Origin: Acidobacteriota bacterium
GTDB lineage: Bacteria; Acidobacteriota; Thermoanaerobaculia; Multivoradales; Multivoraceae
DNA length: 64,000 nucleotides
NCBI GenBank assembly: GCA_026707545.1
Contig: JAPOWR010000004.1
Coordinates: forward strand, 1 to 64,000
Direction: 5' to 3'
A program made the translations under genes and the position numbers. Positions within the stretch are counted from its first letter, which is position 1. Each line of letters opens with the position of its first letter. Positions 56,895 to 64,000 of this stretch are shown piece after piece. The notes below the pieces were generated by a model that was given only the letters and a program-made list of their open reading frames with translations, made no database searches and was not told where the DNA came from.

Positions 56895-58487
56895 TCAGGG
56901 ACGCTCCGGTTCGACGGGCTCGAAGTTCCGATAGTCGTTGGGATCGCCGCTGCCCTTGTATCGCGCCTGCAGCGGGTAGGGATAATGGGGCCGCGTGAAT
57001 CTGAAGCTCTCAGGGACCGCGGTGTTCGCTTCGACATAAGCTCTCGCAGTCCGTCTGCCGGAGGGGTCTTCTTCTGGACGGTAGCCGACGATCATGTCGG
57101 GTGCCTTCCCCTCTTCGACCCAGGCTTCGAGAGCGCTGAGATAATCGCCGCTGGTCGCGCCAACGCCACCATAGCAATGGGTACGGCCCGGAATCATGAA
57201 CAGGCGAACCGCCTCCTGGGCGCTGGCTCGTCCCCCCATGATGCGTTCCGCCATCTCGTAGTAGTCGATGCTGACTTGCGGCGAGGGCAAACCAGAGTCT
57301 TCCCAACCCTGGATGATCAGCAGCTTGCCACCCGCCGTCCTGAAATTGCGTAGATCGGGATTGCTGAAACCATTCACCAGCGCATCTGAAATCCCCATGC
57401 GCTTGTAATCGTGGTCCCAATCGAAGTCGGACGCCTTCCAGCTCGGTCCCGGATCCGGGTGGAACGCCTTGAACCGCCCCCACGAGGTCCTTGACTCGAG
57501 ATCCATGGAGAAGTAGTTGCCCTTCTCCGAACCGGGCAAGGCAGGATAGAACGGGAAGTATTTGCTGAGCTTCTCTCCGGTCGATGTCACCGGCCCGGTG
57601 TACTTTTTTCTGGCCGCCTCCACCTGGACCGGCGATAGACAGCCCGATGTCTGCCCCGACGCGCAGGCGAGGTCGGCCGGATCGAACTGGCAAGTGCGCG
57701 GATCGCCACCGATGATCCCGTCCTCGAGGCCATCGTCCGCATCGCAGGCGGCAATGGCCCCCGCGTGCAGCACGTCCAGATCGGCGGGTGTGAACAGCGG
57801 CTGGCCGTCCGCGTCGTACGATGCCAGGGCGTTCCACAGGATCATCACGCCCACGGCCGTTACGTTCGCGGGCTCCTGGGCGAGAATGCCGTCGAAGTTC
57901 CAGGGAAAGCGACTCGCCTGGACCATTCCCTGCTTCCCGCCGGCGGAACAGCCCACATGATAGGAGAACGCCGGCGCCCGGCCGTAGTAGTGCTCGGTGA
58001 TGGCCTTGCCCGCCAGAGCGGCGACATGGTGACCGCGGATGCCGTAATCGAGCTCCGCCTGGAGATTGTTGTAGGCCCACGAGGACCTTCTTGTCATGCC
58101 GAAATGCCCCGTATCGTGTGTGAGACAGGCATAGCCTCTCCGCAAGGCCTCATCGCACCAGCCGGCCTCCTGTTCCGTCGAGCCGCCCTGGCCACCAGGG
58201 CTCGCCTGCAGATACTTGCCGTTCCACGAGGTGCTGTCGGGCAGGTCCAGCACGATCCGGACATTGGGCGTGACATACCCATCCATCCGGCAATGGGCGG
58301 GAACCTCGCCGGTGGCCTCCACCATTCGGGTCGCCGTCGCCTGCGTCGGCGCATCAGGAATGCTTGTGAAGTCCATCGCCGGCAAGGCCTCGCACTCCTC
58401 AGCGGCGCGCAAGCTGCCGGCCTCGACCCCCATCGCGCCGATCGCCACCGCCAGAACTAACGGGAATCGCTCGAAAGTGCGCATCAT
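56895..58487 (-). CDS. Secreted tannase/feruloyl esterase-family hydrolase
   Basis: The product has 530 residues and a signal peptide (PLVLAVAIGAMGVEAGSLRA). Tannase family features: PAHCRMDGYVTPNVRIVLDL, WNGKYLQASPGGQGGSTEQE, YHVGCSAGGKQGMVQASRFP (nucleophile Ser181 in GCSAGG), FDGILAQEPANVTA, a Ca-binding-like ACDADDGLEDGIIGGDPRTC insert, LIIQGWEDSGLPSPQVSIDY and MIPGRTHCYGG (His). It releases aromatic acids from esters outside the cell, and the neighbouring Liv-type operon could import them. Confidence 0.9.
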   Translation of the reverse strand: MMRTFERFPLVLAVAIGAMGVEAGSLRAAEECEALPAMDFTSIPDAPTQATATRMVEATGEVPAHCRMDGYVTPNVRIVLDLPDSTSWNGKYLQASPGGQGGSTEQEAGWCDEALRRGYACLTHDTGHFGMTRRSSWAYNNLQAELDYGIRGHHVAALAGKAITEHYYGRAPAFSYHVGCSAGGKQGMVQASRFPWNFDGILAQEPANVTAVGVMILWNALASYDADGQPLFTPADLDVLHAGAIAACDADDGLEDGIIGGDPRTCQFDPADLACASGQTSGCLSPVQVEAARKKYTGPVTSTGEKLSKYFPFYPALPGSEKGNYFSMDLESRTSWGRFKAFHPDPGPSWKASDFDWDHDYKRMGISDALVNGFSNPDLRNFRTAGGKLLIIQGWEDSGLPSPQVSIDYYEMAERIMGGRASAQEAVRLFMIPGRTHCYGGVGATSGDYLSALEAWVEEGKAPDMIVGYRPEEDPSGRRTARAYVEANTAVPESFRFTRPHYPYPLQARYKGSGDPNDYRNFEPVEPERP

Positions 58488-58554
58488 CGTCTCTCCTTTG
58501 TTGCCTGCAGCGAGGCCTGGGTTCGACAGTTTCCCGGTACTGCTCCAGGTTTCG

Positions 58555-60516
58555 TCAGGAACTGGGGTCGAGGGCGAGCGCGACCACGCCCGGAATGCTG
58601 TCCTCGGCAGCCTCCCTTCCGCCGCCGACGCTCACCGCGAGATACTGACGCCCGCCAACTTCGTAGGTGATGAGGTTGGAGTTGGGCCGGTCGGGGAGCT
58701 CGATGCCGCCCAGGTAGGCCCCGGTCTTCTTGTCGTAAACGCTGATCTCGGCCGGTCGATCAGTGGCGGGGGGATCGGCGCCGGTGGTGTCCTCGGCATG
58801 ATGCGTGACGAACAACAGAGTCCTGGTCACCAGCGGCGCTGCAAACCGGTTCGGGGAGCCCAGCCGATCCAGGCCCAGGTGCTTGATCTCCGGGTGGTTG
58901 CGCGGCCCCTCACCGTGGGCCGCGACCCAGACGTGCTCGCCGGTAGCGAGATCGATCGCGGTGACGCGCCCGTATGGCGGCTTGACCAGCGGCAGACCTC
59001 GAGGACCCTCGACGTGCTCGTACCAGCCGTCGGGTACGTAGCGCAGATCCGATCGATTGGGGTCGGGCGGGGTGAGCGAAACGGATCTCGGGGTGGCGTA
59101 GGAGGGCACGTAGATCATGCCGCTTTCGGGGTCCACCGCGGTGCCGGTCCAGTTGGTGCCTCCACCCGGACCGGGCTGCTGGATCACCGGCTTGCCCTCG
59201 CCCGCGACCCGAGGCGGCGTGTAGAGGGGCGCCAGCTCGTACGCACTCGCGATCTCGAGGGCTTCTTCCCGAAGCTCGGGGGTGAAGTCGGTCAGGTCGT
59301 CTACGGTGATGCCCTGGCGATCGTAGGCGGAGGGCCTGGTGGGGAAAGGCTGGGTCGGTGAGGCGCGCTCTCCAGGCACCTCGCTCGGAGGGACGGGACG
59401 CTCTTCGATCGGCCAGAGCGCCTCTCCCGTCACCGCGTCGAAGACGAAGAGGAAGGCCTGCTTGCTGGCTTGCGCCACCACCTTCCGGAGCTTGCCGTCC
59501 ACCATCAGATCGATCCTGTTCGGCGGCGGTGGCAGGTCGTAGTCCCAGAGGCCGTGGTGCACGATCTGGAAGTGCCAGCGCTTTTCGCCGGTCTCGCAGT
59601 CGACCGCCACCAGGCTCTCGGCGTAGAGGTTGTCGCCAAGGCGGTGACCACCGTAGAGGTCACTCGTCGGTGTGCCGATCGGCAGATAGGCGAGGCCGAG
59701 CTCCTCGTCGACGGTGATCATCGACCACACATTGGTATTGCCGCTGTAGCGCCACGACTCGTTCTCCCAGGTCTCCGTGCCCTCCTCTCCCTGCTGGGGG
59801 ATGGTGTGAAAGACCCACGCCAGGGCGCCGCTCTCGGCGTCATAGGCGCGCACGAAGCCCGGCGGCGCCTCTTGATGGGTGGCGATATCGGCCACGATCG
59901 AGCCCACGATCACGGTGTCGCGACAGATCGCCGGCGGCGAGCTGTGTGTGGTTCGCGACTCGAGGACCTTGCGCCCCAGATCCCTGGTCATCGCCACCGC
60001 GCCGTAGTTGCCGAAAGCGGCATCGGGTCTTCCGGTCGACGCGTCGAGCGAAAGCAGCCGCCGGTCGTGGGTAGCCATCATCACTCGTCGCTTCTTTCCC
60101 TTGTGCCAGATCGCCACTCCGCGATGGTGAAACCCCATGTTCGCCGGTCGCCCCGCCTCCCAACTTTGGGGGTCGTAGTTCCACAGCGGCTTGCCCGAGG
60201 CGGCGTCGATCGCCGCCACCTGACCGAGGGCGGTGCTCACGTACATTCGACCGTCGATGACAACGGGAATGGCCTTGAAAGATCTCAGTCTGATCGAGTC
60301 GGGCAGATTCGGAATCTGCGTGTCGACCGATTCCCAGGTCCAGACCACCCGTACACGATCGAAGTTGTCGGCGTCTATCTGGGCCAGTGGCGAGTACTTC
60401 GAATTGCCGGCGTCGTTGCCGTAGTTGGGCCAGTCGGTGTCCGCGGCGGTCGCGACAGCGGCAAGGAGCAGCGGCGCCGCGCAACAGGAGAGGAGCAGGG
60501 TCCTGACCACGTTCAC
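58555..60516 (-). CDS. PQQ-dependent dehydrogenase (quinoprotein), periplasmic
   Basis: GTG 60516 gives 653 residues with a signal peptide (VVRTLLLSCCAAPLLLAAVA). Eight-bladed propeller features: DWPNYGNDAGNSKYSPLAQI, RVRVVWTWESVDTQIPNL, AIDAASGKPLWNYDPQ, GPGGGTNWTGTAVDPESGMI, VTAIDLATGEHVW. Quinoprotein glucose/alcohol dehydrogenases of this type pass electrons to cytochromes. A short divergent space separates it from the sulfatase gene. Substrate unknown. Confidence 0.9.
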   Translation of the reverse strand: MNVVRTLLLSCCAAPLLLAAVATAADTDWPNYGNDAGNSKYSPLAQIDADNFDRVRVVWTWESVDTQIPNLPDSIRLRSFKAIPVVIDGRMYVSTALGQVAAIDAASGKPLWNYDPQSWEAGRPANMGFHHRGVAIWHKGKKRRVMMATHDRRLLSLDASTGRPDAAFGNYGAVAMTRDLGRKVLESRTTHSSPPAICRDTVIVGSIVADIATHQEAPPGFVRAYDAESGALAWVFHTIPQQGEEGTETWENESWRYSGNTNVWSMITVDEELGLAYLPIGTPTSDLYGGHRLGDNLYAESLVAVDCETGEKRWHFQIVHHGLWDYDLPPPPNRIDLMVDGKLRKVVAQASKQAFLFVFDAVTGEALWPIEERPVPPSEVPGERASPTQPFPTRPSAYDRQGITVDDLTDFTPELREEALEIASAYELAPLYTPPRVAGEGKPVIQQPGPGGGTNWTGTAVDPESGMIYVPSYATPRSVSLTPPDPNRSDLRYVPDGWYEHVEGPRGLPLVKPPYGRVTAIDLATGEHVWVAAHGEGPRNHPEIKHLGLDRLGSPNRFAAPLVTRTLLFVTHHAEDTTGADPPATDRPAEISVYDKKTGAYLGGIELPDRPNSNLITYEVGGRQYLAVSVGGGREAAEDSIPGVVALALDPSS

Positions 60517-60566
60517 AGCATAGCTGGTGTAGCGTCGACGACCCCACGCTCCAAGGAGAAGGCAGG

Positions 60567-62063
60567 GTGATGATGGCACTTCGATTCCGGGACTGTGTAC
60601 TCGCCGTGGGACTGATCACCGCGTTCGGTTGTCAATCTTCTGAACCGCTGCCGGAGGCCTCGATTCCCCCACCGCCGAACATCGTCGTCATCGTCGCCGA
60701 CGACCTCGGCTACGGCGACGTCGGCGTGTACGGCTCGCGGATCCCCACGCCTCACATCGACCAGTTGGCGCGCGACGGCGTGCGCCTGACCGACGGTCAT
60801 GTGTCCGCGGCCGTTTGCAGTCCGATGCGCGCGGGTTTCCACACCGGGCAGTATCAGAATCGTTTCGGCTGGGAGTACAACCCGACCGACCACGACCTCG
60901 GACTTCCGTTGGATCAGAAAACGGTCGCCAACCACTTTCAGGACGCCGGCTACGTCACCGGCCTGATCGGTAAGTGGCACCTAGGGGTGCCCGAGCCCTA
61001 TCATCCACTCCACCGCGGTTTCGACGAGTTCTACGGCATCCTGGGAGGCGTCACCAGCTATATCGACTCCCGACTTCCAGGCACCCACGAGTGGCCCGCC
61101 GAGAGAGCCCCCACCACCCGCACCCGCGAGTCGCAGGTCATCCGCGATGGCTTCGAGGTGGTCGAGGTCGAGGAATATCTGACGGACGTCTTTGCCGAGA
61201 GGGCGGTCGACTTCATCGATCGCCACGCCGACGAGCGCTTCCTCTTGATGCTGACCCCCAACACTCCGCACACCCCGCTGCAGGCGACGGACGAGTACAT
61301 GGAGCGCGTGCAGCACATCGAAGGCGATGGAGCGCGCGTCTACGCCGCGATGGTGGTCTCGCTCGACGACTACGTCGGCGACGTCGTCGCGGCCCTCCGC
61401 GAGCACGACCTCGAGCGCGACACCCTGGTCGTCTTTCTCTCCGACAATGGGTGCATCGACTACATGGCCGAGCCGATCTGCACCAATGCACCGCTAGCGG
61501 GCTACAAGCGCTACCACCTCGAAGGCGGCCATCGAGTCCCCTTCATCCTCAAGTGGCCTGCGGGTCTCCCTCAGGGCGAGGTCTACCGCGAGCCTGTTAG
61601 CGCTCTCGATCTCTACGCCACCTTCACCGCCGCCAGTGGCTTCGAAGCGGATAGCCCGGACAGCGTCGATCTGCTTCCTCAGCTACGCGGCGAGACCAGC
61701 GAGCCACCGCACGAGTTCCTCTATTGGCGGGCGGCGCCGAATCTCGCCATCCGCTGGGGCAAGTGGAAGATGTGGAAAGTGAACAACACGGACATTGAGA
61801 TCCCTGCCGGGCCACCGGGCCAGGTCCTGCCGTCGATGGAATACCCACCCGACCACTCACCCATGGGTCAGACCACCGTTCTCTACGATCTGGAGGCCGA
61901 CATCGGGGAGACCAACAACATCGCAGATCAGCACCCCGAGATCGTCGAGCGCCTGGAGAGCGAGCTCGCCGCCTGGGAGGCCGAGCTCGCCGAACCACTC
62001 TGGATCAACCATCGCGGAACTCTTCACTCGCTTCACGGTCAGACGGTTCAGCTCTTCTTCTGA
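60567..62063 (+). CDS. Sulfatase, lipoprotein type
   Basis: The GTG-start product of 498 residues has a lipobox (VGLITAFGC, Cys22). The sulfatase signature AAVCSPMRAGFHTGQY carries Cys84 in C-x-P-x-R, the residue converted to formylglycine. Metal-binding parts are IVVIVADDLGYGDVG (Asp45, Asp46), LIGKWHLGVPEPYHPLHRGF and VVFLSDNGCIDYM. It hydrolyses sulfate esters at the outer face of a membrane. No separate maturase gene is seen here. Confidence 0.92.
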   Translation: MMMALRFRDCVLAVGLITAFGCQSSEPLPEASIPPPPNIVVIVADDLGYGDVGVYGSRIPTPHIDQLARDGVRLTDGHVSAAVCSPMRAGFHTGQYQNRFGWEYNPTDHDLGLPLDQKTVANHFQDAGYVTGLIGKWHLGVPEPYHPLHRGFDEFYGILGGVTSYIDSRLPGTHEWPAERAPTTRTRESQVIRDGFEVVEVEEYLTDVFAERAVDFIDRHADERFLLMLTPNTPHTPLQATDEYMERVQHIEGDGARVYAAMVVSLDDYVGDVVAALREHDLERDTLVVFLSDNGCIDYMAEPICTNAPLAGYKRYHLEGGHRVPFILKWPAGLPQGEVYREPVSALDLYATFTAASGFEADSPDSVDLLPQLRGETSEPPHEFLYWRAAPNLAIRWGKWKMWKVNNTDIEIPAGPPGQVLPSMEYPPDHSPMGQTTVLYDLEADIGETNNIADQHPEIVERLESELAAWEAELAEPLWINHRGTLHSLHGQTVQLFF

Positions 62064-62074
62064 GGCTCCGTGGC

Positions 62075-63151
62075 CTAGTTTCCGGAGTTCCCCAACGCGT
62101 CCGCCTCGAGCACGCGAGCGCCGCGCAGGATGTTCCCCATGGAGTAGTTCCCCTCGTGGCAGGCGTACTCGAAGACTCTGCCGGTCGTCGAACGCAACAC
62201 ATACTCGCCGGTCCAGGGCGCCGTCCACGATGAGGGATCGTCCACCGTGAAGCGGTAGAGCACGTCGCCGTCCTCGAGCTTGGTAAAGCGCTCGACTACG
62301 TGCATCTCGGTGGAGCCACCAAGGAGAAACGCGTCGGGATGGAAGTTCGTCGTGTCGACGACCAACGTGTCGCCCTCCCACCACCCGATCGAATCGCCGG
62401 CCCACTTCTTGATCTCCGACGGCAGATGCGCCACGGCGCGTCCCTCGGACTTCATCCGCACCACACGCGCGTCGTGGACCATCTCGATCAGGATCATGAC
62501 GTGGTCCTCGGTCTGGACGATGGTCTTGTAGTTGTTGTAGCCGCTGGGGAGCGTCGGCGCGGCGCCGGTGAACCCCACGATGCAACGCTCCTGGGCCAGC
62601 AGCGACTCCGGGCCGTCGAACGGTCCGGGCTCGTCGCTGTCGAGCCAGAATGCGGTGCCGTCGTTGTCGCCGCGCACGATCTTGGCATTGGTCGCGGCCG
62701 CACGCCTGGCCGCGCTCTCGGTCATCGGTGGAAGACGACCATTCGGTGGATCGATCAGAATCGAGGTACGAAACCTGCCGTCCACCGCGAAGGCCTCGGT
62801 GCCACGGTCGAGCCAGAAGGAGTTGTAGCCGCCGACGTTGCCAGCACCGCCGTCCGATCCGTCGCCACCCTCGGGTGGCGCCTCGCGATCCGGGTCGCTC
62901 GCCTCCGATTCCTCCTCGATTCGCGCAGCCATGTTGCCCTCGATCCGCGCCACCTCCTCCTTGCTGAGATAGAGGTTGTCGCCGTAGCGTTCCGGGCGCT
63001 GGAGCGGGGTCACCGTCGCGGCGTTGTAACTCCCCGTGAGATCGGGACGGCCACTGGCCGTGCGCGGCACCCCGTCGCCGGCTGCGGCGATTCCAGGATT
63101 CAGGCCGAGCACGAGCGCGACGGTCGACAGGGATCGGACGACTCCGTTCAT
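62075..63151 (-). CDS. Secreted hypothetical protein, 358 aa
   Basis: ATG 63151 gives a signal peptide (SLSTVALVLGLNPGIAAAGD). A mature region reads RTASGRPDLTGSYNAATVTP, DRGTEAFAVDGRFRTSILID, PPNGRLPPMTESAARRAA, KWAGDSIGWWEGDTLVVDTT and RGARVLEADALG at the end. The W-E-G-D-T-L-V-V-D-T-T-N-F segment is common in uncharacterised secreted proteins of Acidobacteriota and Pseudomonadota, where function is unknown. It is convergent with the sulfatase gene. Confidence 0.8.
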   Translation of the reverse strand: MNGVVRSLSTVALVLGLNPGIAAAGDGVPRTASGRPDLTGSYNAATVTPLQRPERYGDNLYLSKEEVARIEGNMAARIEEESEASDPDREAPPEGGDGSDGGAGNVGGYNSFWLDRGTEAFAVDGRFRTSILIDPPNGRLPPMTESAARRAAATNAKIVRGDNDGTAFWLDSDEPGPFDGPESLLAQERCIVGFTGAAPTLPSGYNNYKTIVQTEDHVMILIEMVHDARVVRMKSEGRAVAHLPSEIKKWAGDSIGWWEGDTLVVDTTNFHPDAFLLGGSTEMHVVERFTKLEDGDVLYRFTVDDPSSWTAPWTGEYVLRSTTGRVFEYACHEGNYSMGNILRGARVLEADALGNSGN

Positions 63152-63291
63152 ACGCCCTTCCTCTCTTGCATCCTGATCAATCGTGACATCAACCCGCAAG
63201 CCTAACACCGGGCCCGACGTCTCGAGTATAGTCGTACGGTTCCAGAAAACCCTGTGTTTCACTGGCCAGTTCGGCACGGGAGAGATCGCCA

Positions 63292-64000
63292 TGAAAGAAA
63301 ACGTGACCCGCTCGGGTATCAACCTGTCACCCGTTTACGGGCCCTCCGATGCCAATGGCGACTACAGCAGGCGCTTCGGCAATCCGGGGGAGTACCCGTT
63401 TACCCGCGGCACCCGTGCCTATTCCGGGCGGGGCTGGATTCAGCGCGAGTTGTCCGGTGAAGGCGATCCCAAACGCTCGAATGAGCAGTTCAAGTACCTG
63501 ATGACTCTCGGCCAGACCGGTCTCGATGTGATCGGTGACAGTCCAACGATGTCGTTGATGGATCCCGATCACCCACTCGCGCGATACACCGTTGGCACGC
63601 AGGGCGTCTCACTCTGTCGTCATGATGATTACCGCCAACTGCTCGACGGCATCCCGCTCGACCAGATGTCGATTTCGAGTTCCGGTCCGTCGATGTTCAC
63701 GGTGGCAAGCCTCTATCTGCTCGCGAAGGAACGCGGTGTCTCGCCAGGCGTGCTCCGCGGTTCCGTGATCGAGTGGCCGTTCTACTCCGAACACTGCTCC
63801 TATGCGTACAAGATGCCCTTCGATCTTCACCTGCGGATGTCCTGCGACGTCATCGAGTTCTGCAGCAGGGAGATGCCGAAATTCCACGGTTTTCTCGAAG
63901 ACACCTATTTCTTCAGTGAAGCGGGCCTGAACGCGGTCGAGGAGGCGGCCCTCGGCTTCGTCGAGATACGGCACATCGTGCGCGCGCTTCTCGCACGCGG
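63292..64000 (+). CDS. Methylmalonyl-CoA mutase-like large subunit, 3' partial
   Basis: ATG 63292 opens a frame with no stop before the window edge (236 codons). MCM-type features: RRFGNPGEYPFTRGTRAYSG, RSNEQFKYLMTLGQTGLDVI, DQMSISSSGPSMFTVASLYL and LRGSVIEWPFYSEHCSYAYK. Departures from typical MutA sequence (AYSGRGWIQREL in place of MYR-x-R-x-WTMRQY, and GDSPTMSLMDPDHP in place of FDLPTQMGYDSDHP) suggest another acyl-CoA mutase specificity. Cobalamin-domain and partner genes lie beyond the edge. Confidence 0.85.

Noticed and set aside
55730..56998. 422-residue plus-strand frame overlapping the Liv binding lipoprotein
   Set aside because: Arg-rich out-of-frame reading; the lipoprotein frame has a lipobox and domain motifs.
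1..64000. CRISPR arrays
   Set aside because: No regularly spaced direct repeats with unique spacers; the recurring hairpins are dispersed over 47 kb.
1..64000. Transposase, integrase, phage genes or tRNA attachment sites explaining the mosaic region
   Set aside because: None recognised; gene fragments end without visible terminal inverted repeats or target duplications.

Overview
The window is one stretch of a high-GC bacterial chromosome. It contains no rRNA, tRNA, phage, integrase or transposase gene that I can see. Degradative CoA-ester enzymes, many toxin-antitoxin pairs, a lipoprotein sulfatase, a PQQ dehydrogenase, a tannase and dense defence genes sit side by side. This suggests a marine or host-associated heterotroph, possibly Acidobacteriota-like; that placement is inference from gene content only.

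Layout. 1-4.2 kb: two adjacent genes, a beta-propeller protein cut by the window edge and a secreted beta-helix protein fused to an HpcH/HpaI-aldolase-like domain. 4.5-26.5 kb: a defence-rich region. In order it holds a type III restriction-modification system (res and mod, with a HicAB pair between them), a Gabija pair (GajA/GajB), a BglII-like endonuclease with an overlapping MT-A70 methyltransferase, an enoyl-CoA hydratase, an orphan HigA, a TIR/SEFIR protein, three small unknown genes, an ArsR-SRPBCC-truncated hydrolase operon, a four-gene ubiquitin-like conjugation operon (Ubl, E2, JAB peptidase, E1), and a GHKL-ATPase/STAS-like pair. 27-35.8 kb: mixed accessory genes, including nitronate monooxygenase, a TagO-domain protein, ArsR/VOC/membrane protein, a HigBA-type pair, a TonB-C protein and a secreted FAH-family protein.

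35.8-39 kb: a tight operon of two MaoC hydratases, a family III CoA transferase and a CitE-like lyase. This is the enzyme set of the mesaconyl-CoA/citramalyl-CoA route. 39-48.6 kb: two TraB/GumN paralogues flanking a CsaA-like gene, a hydrolase operon, VapBC, acyl-CoA dehydrogenase plus MmgE/PrpD, and HicBA. 48.6-57 kb: succinate-semialdehyde-type dehydrogenase and a complete Liv ABC transporter operon carrying an acyl-CoA synthetase gene. 57-64 kb: tannase/feruloyl esterase, PQQ dehydrogenase, sulfatase, a secreted unknown, and the start of a methylmalonyl-CoA-mutase-like gene that runs off the edge.

Three things stand out. First, the Ubl/E2/JAB/E1 operon is a eukaryote-like protein-conjugation system with translationally coupled genes and a Ubl tail (GGG-VNV) that appears to need proteolytic trimming. 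Second, the accessory region is littered with short, still recognisable fragments of genes whose homologues lie elsewhere in the window (aldolase domain, CitE-like lyase, ArsR/SRPBCC, haloalkane dehalogenase). Third, an 18-bp hairpin (7-bp stem, 4-nt loop) recurs at least seven times, with stem bases that change in compensating pairs; one copy has become part of a coding sequence.
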